From Vibrio sinensis (lineage in GTDB: Bacteria; Pseudomonadota; Gammaproteobacteria; Enterobacterales; Vibrionaceae): a stretch of 64,000 nt of DNA. Below are positions 34,925 to 43,273 of the stretch, in pieces. The translations under genes were made by a program, and so were the position numbers. Positions within the stretch are counted from its first letter, which is position 1, and every line of letters starts with the position of its first letter. Location of the stretch: assembly GCF_003605645.1 (NCBI RefSeq), contig NZ_QVMU01000021.1:18617-82616 (forward strand). Direction: 5' to 3'. The notes below the pieces were generated by a model that did not search any database, was not told where the DNA came from, and worked only from the letters and a program-made list of their open reading frames with translations.

Positions 34925-36469
34925 GTGCGTTTAGAAGTAATTTGTGAAGATAGACTTGGGTTAACTCGCGAGCTGCTTGATATTCTGGCCTCAAAAAACA
35001 TCGACTTACGTGGTATCGAAATTGATGTATCTGGCATTATTTATTTAAATTGCCCAGACATCGATTTCGAGACCTTTAGTGAGTTGATGGCAGAAATTCG
35101 TCGTATTCCTGATGTAAAAGATGTGCGTAAAATTCAGTTTATGCCTATCGAACGTCACAACACGGAATTAATCTCCTTACTGAATAATCTTCCCGACCCA
35201 GTTCTAGCTATTGATCTAAAAGGCAATGTTGATATGGCTAACCATTCTGCATTGAGTCTGTTTGGTCGTGAAGAATCCGATGTATTTGGTCACCAGATTA
35301 GTGCGTTACTGCCTAGTTTCAACTTTTCTAAATGGGTTGAGGGGACGATTACCCGTCAACGTGAAGAGATTGTCATCGGTGGTCTTGATTACGTTATGGA
35401 AATCATGCCTGTCTATATTTCTGGTGAATCGAAAGAATCAATATTAACCAGTACTATGATGATCATCCGTGCTCTTCATGATGCACCTGCCGTTAAAGAT
35501 GTAGTTTCAATCCACAGTAATCTGGGTTTTGAACATTTTGTCGGGGTCTCTAATCGTCATAAAACCTTGATGAGTCAAGCGAAGAAACTGTCTGTTTTGG
35601 ATCAGCCACTTCTCATTCAAGGAGAAACGGGAACGGGCAAAGAGATGCTTGCACGAGCTTGTCACAATCGTTCTCAACGAGCTTCATCTCCATTTTTGAT
35701 ATTAAGTTGTGCATCAATGCCTGATGATGTGGCTGAAACTGAATTGTTTGGTCATGCACCCGGTTCATTTAATCTTGAACAAGGGCATAAAGGTATTTTT
35801 GAGCAAGCGAGTGGTGGTACGGTTTTCTTAGATGAAATCGGCGAAATGAGTCCACATTTGCAAATCAAATTACTACGATTTTTACAAGACGGCAGGTTTA
35901 GACGTGTTGGCGAAGAGCATGAAATTCATGTTGATGTGCGAGTCATTGCTTCGACTCGACTCAATTTGGCGGATCTTTCTCAGGGTGGGCAGTTCCGAGA
36001 AGATTTGTTCTATAGACTAAATGTTCTTACTTTGACGATACCAGCTCTACGTGAACGCTCAACGGATATTGCGCCGCTCCTTGATCTATTTGTTTCGAAG
36101 TATGTAAAACAACTCGGTTTGAATAAGCCGACATTAGCTGATGATCTTATTGATCAATTAGCCAGCTACCAATGGCCAGGTAACATGCGCCAATTGGAAA
36201 ATATGGTGCTTCGCGCACTCACTGAACTAGATTCTAATACACTCACTGCCGATCTTTTCCATCTACCTCAGTTGGAATCAACAGCGGCAGGTTGGCCAGC
36301 ACTTAACCTTGATGGCTCCTTAGATGAAATGATGAAACAGTATGAATCTCAAATCCTAGAGCGCTTATATCAGTCATTTCCATCCAGCCGTAAGTTGGCT
36401 AAGCGCTTAGATGTTTCTCATACATCAGTGGCGAACAAATTACGTGAATATGGAATTAGAAAGAATTAA
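34925..36469 (+). CDS. tyrR: TyrR transcriptional regulator of aromatic amino-acid genes
   Basis: A 514-residue regulator starting at GTG. An ACT domain (about 1-70, 'MRLEVICEDRLGLTRELL') is followed by PAS (about 78-190), an AAA+ domain with Walker A 'GETGTGKE' (about residues 236-243) and 'FLDEIGEMS', and a C-terminal helix-turn-helix ending 'VANKLREYGIRKN'. The sigma-54 contact loop GAFTGA is replaced by 'HAPGSFN', typical of TyrR, which works with sigma-70. It responds to tyrosine, phenylalanine and tryptophan. An upstream TyrR box predicts autoregulation. Confidence 0.94.
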   Translation: MRLEVICEDRLGLTRELLDILASKNIDLRGIEIDVSGIIYLNCPDIDFETFSELMAEIRRIPDVKDVRKIQFMPIERHNTELISLLNNLPDPVLAIDLKGNVDMANHSALSLFGREESDVFGHQISALLPSFNFSKWVEGTITRQREEIVIGGLDYVMEIMPVYISGESKESILTSTMMIIRALHDAPAVKDVVSIHSNLGFEHFVGVSNRHKTLMSQAKKLSVLDQPLLIQGETGTGKEMLARACHNRSQRASSPFLILSCASMPDDVAETELFGHAPGSFNLEQGHKGIFEQASGGTVFLDEIGEMSPHLQIKLLRFLQDGRFRRVGEEHEIHVDVRVIASTRLNLADLSQGGQFREDLFYRLNVLTLTIPALRERSTDIAPLLDLFVSKYVKQLGLNKPTLADDLIDQLASYQWPGNMRQLENMVLRALTELDSNTLTADLFHLPQLESTAAGWPALNLDGSLDEMMKQYESQILERLYQSFPSSRKLAKRLDVSHTSVANKLREYGIRKN

Positions 36470-37048
36470 ATGGAAAGAGTCAGTACCCCTTGCCAGGTTT
36501 ACGAAGTCGATGGCGATATTGTCTTACGTACCGCTGAGCCAACAGATGGTTATATGCTTGCGAATTACTTCCAAACCAACCGAGAGCATTTAAGGCCATG
36601 GGAGCCAAAACGTGAAGAGGCATTCTTTACGTTGGCAGGTTGGACTCAACGTCTGATTAAGCTCAATGAACTGCATAAAATGGGCTTGGGCTATTATCTG
36701 CTAATCATAGATAAAGAGAGCGGGGCAATGCTGGGGACGATTTCATTTAGTAACATTGCTCGTTTTCCTTGTCATTCTTGTAATGTAGGGTACTCGTTAG
36801 CTTTAAGTGCACAAGGTCGGGGTGTAATGGGTAGAGCTTTGAAGTTAGCGATAGACTATATGTTCAAGATACAGAACATTCATCGCATTATGGCAAGTTA
36901 TATGCCTCGAAACAGTAAAAGTGCCAATGTATTGAAGCGAGCTGGTTTTGAACTGGAAGGGTTTGCAAAAAATTATCTGCTGATCAATGGCAAGTGGGAG
37001 GATCATAATCTAACCGCATTGGTGAACCATCACTGGAACGAAGCATGA
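36470..37048 (+). CDS. rimJ: GNAT N-acetyltransferase, RimJ-like
   Basis: A 192-residue GNAT-fold enzyme that starts immediately after the tyrR stop. The acetyl-CoA pocket is suggested by 'SAQGRGVMGRAL' and the helix before 'NSKSANVLKRAGFELEG'. RimJ/RimL-type enzymes acetylate the N-terminus of ribosomal proteins; S5 is the substrate in E. coli. Function is inferred from similarity, not residue-level proof. The gene shares the tyrR transcript. Confidence 0.85.
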   Translation: MERVSTPCQVYEVDGDIVLRTAEPTDGYMLANYFQTNREHLRPWEPKREEAFFTLAGWTQRLIKLNELHKMGLGYYLLIIDKESGAMLGTISFSNIARFPCHSCNVGYSLALSAQGRGVMGRALKLAIDYMFKIQNIHRIMASYMPRNSKSANVLKRAGFELEGFAKNYLLINGKWEDHNLTALVNHHWNEA

Positions 37049-37650
37049 TGAAGTTAGATCGCATGGAGCAACAACTGGCTTTAGTTATAGAGTTGGATCA
37101 ATTAAAGTCCGTTCTTCGTCGTACTCGCGTAAAAAGCGCAGAAAGTCGATTAGAAAATAGTGCTGAACACAGTTGGCATGTTGCATTGATGGCAATATTG
37201 ATGGAAGAACATGCGAATGAAACGGTTGATATAAGCAAAGTCGTAAAAATGTTGCTGTTGCATGATATTGTAGAGATTGATGCTGGTGATACATTTGTTT
37301 ATGACTTGGCTGCTACTGAATTACAAGCAGAAAAAGAGCTTGATGCGGCCAAACGTCTATTTGGTTTATTACCCAATGACCAAGGCGATGCACTTTTTTC
37401 AGTGTGGTTAGAGTTTGAACAAGCAGAAAGTGCAGAAGCTAAATTTGCAAAAGCATTGGATCGGATTATTCCGATGCTGCTTAACTTTCATAATCAAGGA
37501 CAAAGCTGGAAAGAGCATAATGTCTCGATGCAGCAAGCCCTTACGATAAATAAAAAAATTGAAAATGGTTCAAATGCCTTATGGGTTAAAGCCCAGCAGG
37601 TAATTGAAGAAGCCACCCATCAAGGTTGGCTAAGAAACGAGGAAAATTGA
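37045..37650 (+). CDS. HD-domain phosphohydrolase (YfbR/HD_3-like)
   Basis: A 201-residue protein. The metal-binding HD pattern is visible: H in 'NSAEHSWHVALMA', the HD pair in 'LLHDIVEIDAGD', and later 'ALDRIIPM'. Such proteins commonly hydrolyse 5'-deoxynucleotides or other nucleoside phosphates. It starts with ATGATG overlapping the rimJ stop, so it is coupled. Confidence 0.85.
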   Translation: MMKLDRMEQQLALVIELDQLKSVLRRTRVKSAESRLENSAEHSWHVALMAILMEEHANETVDISKVVKMLLLHDIVEIDAGDTFVYDLAATELQAEKELDAAKRLFGLLPNDQGDALFSVWLEFEQAESAEAKFAKALDRIIPMLLNFHNQGQSWKEHNVSMQQALTINKKIENGSNALWVKAQQVIEEATHQGWLRNEEN

Positions 37651-38123
37651 TGTCTTATTTACCTTTGGAAGAATACCAAAGAAAATGGATTTTTACTCAT
37701 CAGTCGATGCCTGTTCCAGAGCAAGACTGGATCGCGATCAAACCAATGGATCAATTGCGTTCAGCGCAGTTGTGGAAAGAGAACATAAGTGCGCAAAGTC
37801 CAGATGCGGATCGCTTAAGTTCAAGCGACTGGCCAATGAAAGAGAGTAATTGGTCGGATAGTGTGGATTGGATGACTGCATGGGAATCAGACGACGAGTC
37901 TCTACCAGAGTCAGTATTGGAACATATCGATTGGCAAGATGACGTAACTGTATATTTTTGTTATGAAAAATATAATGTTATCGAAACTAAATGGGTGACT
38001 TTCAAGAAGCACTGGAAAAACTTTTTGTTTTACGATGATGGTCCAATTTTAATTGCTCGTCGCCGTAATGAAGCTCTTTGGTTTGATAGCAAAGGCAAAG
38101 TAAAGTTAGGTCACCGCGACTAA
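37650..38123 (+). CDS. DUF2947-like protein of unknown function
   Basis: A 157-residue soluble protein rich in Trp, Asp and Lys that I associate with the DUF2947 family of vibrios. ATG 37650 overlaps the preceding stop (TGATG) with AGGA upstream; the eight codons upstream in frame belong to the previous gene's sequence. It is the last gene in the rimJ-HD-DUF2947 string. No catalytic motif is visible. Confidence 0.75.
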   Translation: MSYLPLEEYQRKWIFTHQSMPVPEQDWIAIKPMDQLRSAQLWKENISAQSPDADRLSSSDWPMKESNWSDSVDWMTAWESDDESLPESVLEHIDWQDDVTVYFCYEKYNVIETKWVTFKKHWKNFLFYDDGPILIARRRNEALWFDSKGKVKLGHRD

Positions 38124-38363
38124 CATTACAGCATGTAGTTATTTATTGTGACTGACTATAAAAAGATCATAAAGTGGCAAGTTGACAGGAAAGGATCCTT
38201 TTTAGATCTTAAATATCCATATAAATCAACAGGTTTTTTTGTGATGCCAATTCCATAAATTGTGTGAATAGGTGAATAATTCATTCAGTTTGTTATCATT
38301 TTGATTATTAGTTGTGCATATAATAATTTTCAAGTTAGCGGTAACAAGCAAAGGATTGGGTGA

Positions 38364-38543
38364 ATGGTAGAGTCATTAGTATTGCAACTACAAAGGGATT
38401 TTTATGCGCACATTAATTCGTTGCAAGCATATACACTTCCCCAAACGCGACCAACGCTAACGGTCTTAACAGAAGAAGAACTTAAAGAACTCGAAAACGT
38501 TTGGGTTGAGCTTTCTGTATGGCAACGTAAACAAACTCATTAA
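38364..38543 (+). CDS. 59-residue ORF with good ribosome-binding site, unknown function
   Basis: ATG 38364 follows AAGGA by about ten bases and opens a 59-codon frame encoding 'MVESLVLQLQRDFYAHINS' and ending 'VWQRKQTH'. The composition is natural (helical, acidic middle). A strong terminator begins 18 bases after the stop, and a 240-base gene-free region precedes it. I do not recognise the family. Confidence 0.6.
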   Translation: MVESLVLQLQRDFYAHINSLQAYTLPQTRPTLTVLTEEELKELENVWVELSVWQRKQTH

Positions 38544-38560
38544 TTGGTTGTGATGTGGAA

Positions 38561-38596
38561 AACCTCAATAGCTTTCAAGGCATTGAGGTTTTTTTA
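38561..38596 (+). terminator. Terminator after the 59-residue ORF
   Basis: Perfect 9-base stem AACCTCAAT / ATTGAGGTT with a 12-base loop and T tract. Confidence 0.88.
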
Positions 38597-38736
38597 TGTC
38601 TTAACTTTGAAATGTTATGTTATAACAATTGTATTCTAAGTATTGAAATTCTAAGCGAGAGTCCCCATAGTTAATCACATGAAGGTCTAATTTGATCACA
38701 TAATTCGATAATATTAAGTTTCAAGTGAGTATGTAT

Positions 38737-39333
38737 ATGGCGGAAGTACGAGCCAGAGTAGACTTTAAAGTCGGCGCGAAAAGTAACATTAACGCAGAAA
38801 TTCTATCCTTTCATGGTCTTATGACAGATAAGGAACATGTTGCTGTGATTTTCAAGCAGGCGGATAAAACGCAAGATGCGCCTCTTGTCCGTATGCATTC
38901 AGAATGTTTAACCGGTGATGTTTTCCATTCTTCACGATGTGATTGTGGAGAGCAACTTGAGGAAACTATCAACCGAATGGGTGAGTCAGGCGGTGTCATT
39001 TTATATTTACGGCAAGAAGGCCGTGGCATCGGTTTATATAATAAAATCGACGCGTATAAACTTCAGAGTGAAGGTATGAATACCTACGAAGCGAATAATC
39101 ACCTTGGGTTCGGTGACGATTTACGCGATTTTACTGAAGCTGCGCAAATGCTGAAAGCCTTGGGACTTGATACGATTCGTCTAGTAACGAATAACCCTAA
39201 AAAAGTACGTGAACTTCAAGAGCATGGTATTACTATATCAGAAGTAGTTCATACTTCTGCCCATATCAAAGAGGGCAACGAAAGCTACTTAAAAGCAAAA
39301 GTTTCCCACGGCAAGCATGAACTAAAATTGTAA
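38737..39333 (+). CDS. ribA: GTP cyclohydrolase II
   Basis: A 198-residue zinc enzyme that opens GTP to start riboflavin synthesis. Zinc cysteines are visible in 'ECLTGDVFHSSRCDCG', and the GTP-binding 'YLRQEGRGIGLYNKI' is intact. I chose ATG 38737 (MAEVRARVDF); GTG 38725 is possible. It is monocistronic and not fused to a RibB domain. No FMN riboswitch is visible upstream. Confidence 0.94.
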   Translation: MAEVRARVDFKVGAKSNINAEILSFHGLMTDKEHVAVIFKQADKTQDAPLVRMHSECLTGDVFHSSRCDCGEQLEETINRMGESGGVILYLRQEGRGIGLYNKIDAYKLQSEGMNTYEANNHLGFGDDLRDFTEAAQMLKALGLDTIRLVTNNPKKVRELQEHGITISEVVHTSAHIKEGNESYLKAKVSHGKHELKL

Positions 39334-39351
39334 ATATTTTTGATGATTTAG

Positions 39352-39384
39352 CGACAAAAACCCCATGCATATGGGGTTTTTGTG
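39352..39384 (+). terminator. Terminator after ribA
   Basis: AAAAACCCCATGCATATGGGGTTTTT forms a perfect hairpin with T tract. Confidence 0.88.
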
Positions 39385-39434
39385 TTTCTGGGTTGCAAAA
39401 AAATTGTAACTTTGTATTATTCAGGAATTGTAGT

Positions 39435-39453
39435 GCAAATGATAATGATTAGC
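39435..39453 (+). promoter_or_regulatory. Fur box upstream of the imelysin operon
   Basis: GCAAATGATAATGATTAGC matches the 19-base Fur consensus GATAATGATAATCATTATC at 15 positions, 47 bases before the first gene. It predicts iron-dependent repression. Confidence 0.8.
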
Positions 39454-39499
39454 ACTATTGATTAATATAATGATACTTAGCTCAACAAGGATGCTTCCC

Positions 39500-40762
39500 A
39501 TGAAAGTGAAATCACTTCTTTCACGTGCCGTCACGGCTACTCTATTTCTCGCCAGCTCTTCAGCTTTTTCTGCGGATGTTAATAAGCAGCAAGTGGTTGA
39601 ACATTATGCTGATCTTGCTCATAGCGTTTATTCTGATGCTCTAACGACGGCACAGACGTTAGATAAATCGATTGAATCTTTTCTATCGGAACCGTCAGCA
39701 GCAAAGCTGGAACAAGTTAAGCAAGCATGGTTAGCCTCGCGTGTACCGTACCAACAGTCTGAAGTATTTCGTTTTGGTAACGCAGTGGTTGATGATTGGG
39801 AAGGGCAATTAAACGCATGGCCTCTTGATGAGGGCTTAATTGATTATGTTAATTTAGATTATCAATACGAGCTTGGTAACGATGGCGCTAATGCCAATAT
39901 TATTGCCAATGAGAAATTGGTGATCGGTTCATCTACGTTAAATGTGAAAGAAATTACACCGGAACTTATCGCTAATTTAAATGAAGTGGGTGGTTCTGAA
40001 GCGAACGTGGCCTCTGGTTACCATGCCATTGAGTTTTTATTGTGGGGACAAGATCTCAATGGAACAAATGCCGGCGCTGGAGCGAGAGCTTACACAGATT
40101 TTGTCGTTGGTAACGAGTGTACCAATGGTCACTGTGATCGTCGTGGAGATTACTTAAAAGCGGCGGCTGAATTGCTTATTCAAGATTTAGCTTGGATGGA
40201 GAAACAATGGTCGCCAGAGCAGACTGGAAACTATCGTGAAGAGTTGCTGAATGACTCTGCAGATAATGGCCTTCGAAAAATGCTATTTGGTATGGGTTCA
40301 TTATCACTCGGTGAATTGGCGGGTGAGCGAATGAAAGTGGCGTTAGAAGCCAACTCTACAGAAGATGAGCACGATTGTTTCTCTGACAATACTCACAATT
40401 CTCATTACTACAATGAGCAGGGTATTTTTAATGTTTACACTGGAAGCTACCAGCGTACTGATGGTTCAATGTTTGAAGGCCCGAGCATTTTTGATCTTGT
40501 TGCTCAAAAGGATCAAAAAGCAGCTCAACAAATCCAAATTCAATTTGATTCGACCTTAGCTCAAGTGGGTGAGTTAGTTACAGAAGCTGAGAAAAATGGC
40601 CAATTTTTCGATCAGCTAATTGCTGCTGGCAATACTCAGGGGAATACACTGGTCAATGAAACTATCATCTCTCTAGTTGCTCAAACGGCTTCAATCGAAC
40701 GAGCAGCAAAAATTGTTGGCATCGACAGCTTAAGCCCTGATTCCGCCGATCACGAATTCTAA
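39500..40762 (+). CDS. Imelysin-family periplasmic iron-regulated protein (IrpA-like)
   Basis: A 420-residue exported protein with a signal peptide (about 1-25, cleavage near 'SSAFSADV'). The GxHxxE metal-binding motif of imelysins is intact in 'SGYHAIEFLLWGQ'. Imelysin-like proteins occur in Fur-regulated operons and are thought to take part in iron uptake or handling, but the precise role is unresolved. ATG 39500 has AAGGA upstream. It is the first gene of a four-gene operon downstream of a Fur box; a hairpin follows it. Confidence 0.93.
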   Translation: MKVKSLLSRAVTATLFLASSSAFSADVNKQQVVEHYADLAHSVYSDALTTAQTLDKSIESFLSEPSAAKLEQVKQAWLASRVPYQQSEVFRFGNAVVDDWEGQLNAWPLDEGLIDYVNLDYQYELGNDGANANIIANEKLVIGSSTLNVKEITPELIANLNEVGGSEANVASGYHAIEFLLWGQDLNGTNAGAGARAYTDFVVGNECTNGHCDRRGDYLKAAAELLIQDLAWMEKQWSPEQTGNYREELLNDSADNGLRKMLFGMGSLSLGELAGERMKVALEANSTEDEHDCFSDNTHNSHYYNEQGIFNVYTGSYQRTDGSMFEGPSIFDLVAQKDQKAAQQIQIQFDSTLAQVGELVTEAEKNGQFFDQLIAAGNTQGNTLVNETIISLVAQTASIERAAKIVGIDSLSPDSADHEF

Positions 40763-40779
40763 TGAGTGATGCTAATTAT

Positions 40780-40806
40780 AGGGCTCTTAATAGAGCCCTT
40801 TTTCTA
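40780..40806 (+). terminator. Intercistronic hairpin/attenuator after the first imelysin gene
   Basis: Perfect stem AGGGCTCT / AGAGCCCT with a short loop and TTTTTCT tail, inside the operon between genes 1 and 2; probably partial termination. Confidence 0.7.
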
Positions 40807-40831
40807 TTGTTTTTCTATTGGGTTATTTGGT

Positions 40832-42220
40832 ATGAAACTATCGTTCATCCTCGCTGTACTTAGCTCCTTTCTATTATCATTCCCTATTGCTGCGTACGAG
40901 ATTAAATCTGGTGGTGGCACCACGGTTAAGAAGAGTGGGCCTAATGCCTATTCATTACCTGCCGCAAACTTACCTATGAGTAAGCGTCTTGATTTTAGCG
41001 TGGGTAATAGCTTCTTTCGTAATCCTTGGGTTCAAGCCCCAGCATCAACAGATGCACGAGATGGCTTAGGCCCGTTATTTAATACTAACGGGTGTCAGAA
41101 TTGTCATATCAAAGATGGCCGTGGTCACCCTCCAGAGAAAGGCGATTTGCATGCTGTATCCATGTTGGTTCGATTGAGTATCCCCGCGAAAACGGCAGAA
41201 CAGAAAAAAGCCATTATCCAAGATGGAGTCATACCGGAACCTGTTTATGGTGACCAGTTACAAGACTTTTCTTTGCAAGACCAAAAAGCTGAAGGGAAGA
41301 TTAATATCCACTATAGCGATGTACCTGTAACATTTACTGATGGCACTCAAGTAATACTACGTAAGCCAATCGTCACTTTGAGTCATCTCGGCTATGGAGA
41401 GATGCAACCAGACACCATGTTCTCTGCCCGTGTTGCGCCGATTATGATTGGTTTAGGTTTATTGGAGAGTATTCCTGATGAGACGCTGAAAGCGTGGGCG
41501 GATGAGGTAGATGTAGACCAAGATGGAATATCAGGAAAATTGAATAAAGTTTGGCATGTCGAAGATAAAGCTTTTGCGATAGGTCGATTTGGTTGGAAAG
41601 CGGGCCAACCAACACTGATGCAACAAAACGCAGCAGCTTTCAATGGCGACGTTGGCTTAACGAGTCATCTTTTTCCCAACGAGAACTGCTCACCAAGCCA
41701 GAGTATTTGTCAGACGTTGCCAAATGGTGGCAAACATGAGGTCAGTAGAAATATTCTCGATTTTGTCGAGTTTTACTCTCAACACTTAGCGGTCCCATCG
41801 CGCCGAAACGTCGATGATCCTCTTGTTCAAAAGGGCCAGGCACTATTTGTAAAAGTTGGCTGTGATAGTTGCCATAAAAGCAATGTTCGCACAGGCGTAC
41901 GAGATGATCTTCCTGCGTTATCTAACCAAACGATCCATCCTTATACTGATTTGTTGCTGCATGATATGGGCGATGGGTTGGCTGATGATCGACCAGAGTA
42001 TTTGGCGACAGGGAGAGAGTGGCGAACTGCACCATTATGGGGGATTGGTTATACCCAAGAAGTCAATAAGCACAGTTATTTCCTACATGATGGTCGAGCA
42101 CGAAACTTATTGGAAGCTGTGTTGTGGCATGGGGGAGAAGCAGAAAAAGCTAAGCAGCAAGTGCTGAGTTTTGATTCTGCTCAACGAGATGCTCTGATTG
42201 CGTTTCTCAATTCATTATAG
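40832..42220 (+). CDS. Di-haem (DUF1111) thiol-oxidoreductase-like protein
   Basis: A 462-residue exported protein with a signal peptide. It has two c-type haem motifs, CQNCH (about residue 89) and CDSCH (about residue 344), and the 'LFNTNGCQNCH' and 'HDGRARNLLEAVLWHGG' regions seen in DUF1111 di-haem proteins. These resemble di-haem cytochrome c peroxidases. Sitting between two imelysin genes, it may oxidise or reduce an iron-bound partner in the periplasm; that role is inferred. ATG 40832 starts a clean signal peptide. Confidence 0.9.
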   Translation: MKLSFILAVLSSFLLSFPIAAYEIKSGGGTTVKKSGPNAYSLPAANLPMSKRLDFSVGNSFFRNPWVQAPASTDARDGLGPLFNTNGCQNCHIKDGRGHPPEKGDLHAVSMLVRLSIPAKTAEQKKAIIQDGVIPEPVYGDQLQDFSLQDQKAEGKINIHYSDVPVTFTDGTQVILRKPIVTLSHLGYGEMQPDTMFSARVAPIMIGLGLLESIPDETLKAWADEVDVDQDGISGKLNKVWHVEDKAFAIGRFGWKAGQPTLMQQNAAAFNGDVGLTSHLFPNENCSPSQSICQTLPNGGKHEVSRNILDFVEFYSQHLAVPSRRNVDDPLVQKGQALFVKVGCDSCHKSNVRTGVRDDLPALSNQTIHPYTDLLLHDMGDGLADDRPEYLATGREWRTAPLWGIGYTQEVNKHSYFLHDGRARNLLEAVLWHGGEAEKAKQQVLSFDSAQRDALIAFLNSL

Positions 42221-42229
42221 GAGGTTGAA

Positions 42230-43273
42230 ATGCTAAAACGATGGGTACCATTGTCAGTCTTTAGCTTGTTATTGATGAGCGGATGTCAAACAGGGCAAGT
42301 TTACATTCCGTCCCAATCAGACTCACCGGAACTCACTTCCCACGATAGCCAAAGCGTGTATGAAGTAGAATTTTTTGCAGTTCAAGCATTCTTTCGAGCA
42401 ACGATTGATCTAAACCATGAGTTTGAACGTTATTGCGCACAAGGCGGTGAACTATTGGGCATCAAACAGCAATGGCACCAAACAACGCTAGCTTGGATGG
42501 CACTACAAGGACAGGAGCGAGGACCAACGAGGGCGCTTGAACGAAGCTGGAATGTTCAGTTTTGGCCAGATAAGAAAAATACCACGGGTCGGAAAATGCA
42601 AAGTTTGATCACGTCACCGAATAGTTACACTGTGGAGGAAATTGCCGAGCAGAGTGTCACAGTTCAAGGCCTTGGCGCAATAGAGTGGCTACTTTATGAA
42701 GAAGTTTCAAATTTGCCGAATGATCCAATGGTGTGCGAAACCGGTGTCGCTATCAGTGAAAACCTCGTTAACAATGCCGATGCAATACGTAAGGCTTGGA
42801 GTACAAATCCATGGAAGTCTTTGGATAACGAAGACTGGGAGGCGGAATATCTGGCGCTGTTGTCTAGTCAATTGGATTACAGCATTAAGAAACTAAGCCG
42901 ACCAATGGCGAAAGTAGGAAATCCTAGACCATACTTTGCAGAAGCGTGGCGCTCACAAACCTCGATGTCGAACCTAAAAGCAAATATTGAAGCATTGGAA
43001 GCTTTGTACATTGCTGATGGTAATGGATTAGATCGCTTACTGAGAGATGATGGCCATGTAGCGTTAGCAGATAGAATTGTGAATCAGTTTGATATCATGC
43101 TAGTAACTTGGCCAAGTGAATCGAGTCTATTCCAATTGTTGCAAAGCAAACAAGGATATCAGCAGGTATTCGCTCAATATAATAAGTTAACTCAGCTTAA
43201 ATACTTAATTCATGAAGAAGTCGCCATTGAACTTGGTGTCGTAATAGGATTTAACGCAACTGATGGTGACTGA
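42230..43273 (+). CDS. Imelysin-like lipoprotein with an altered metal motif
   Basis: A 347-residue lipoprotein (lipobox LMSGC). It belongs to the imelysin fold, but where GxHxxE is expected it has 'GLGAIEWLLYEE', so the histidine is replaced by glycine. This degenerate form may bind a different ligand or have a structural role beside the canonical imelysin at the operon start. GGAGG precedes ATG 42230. Its stop overlaps the next gene by 11 bases. Confidence 0.88.
   Translation: MLKRWVPLSVFSLLLMSGCQTGQVYIPSQSDSPELTSHDSQSVYEVEFFAVQAFFRATIDLNHEFERYCAQGGELLGIKQQWHQTTLAWMALQGQERGPTRALERSWNVQFWPDKKNTTGRKMQSLITSPNSYTVEEIAEQSVTVQGLGAIEWLLYEEVSNLPNDPMVCETGVAISENLVNNADAIRKAWSTNPWKSLDNEDWEAEYLALLSSQLDYSIKKLSRPMAKVGNPRPYFAEAWRSQTSMSNLKANIEALEALYIADGNGLDRLLRDDGHVALADRIVNQFDIMLVTWPSESSLFQLLQSKQGYQQVFAQYNKLTQLKYLIHEEVAIELGVVIGFNATDGD

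Noticed and set aside
38544..38736. FMN riboswitch upstream of ribA
   Set aside because: None of the conserved FMN-element blocks is visible; only a terminator of the previous gene and AT-rich sequence.
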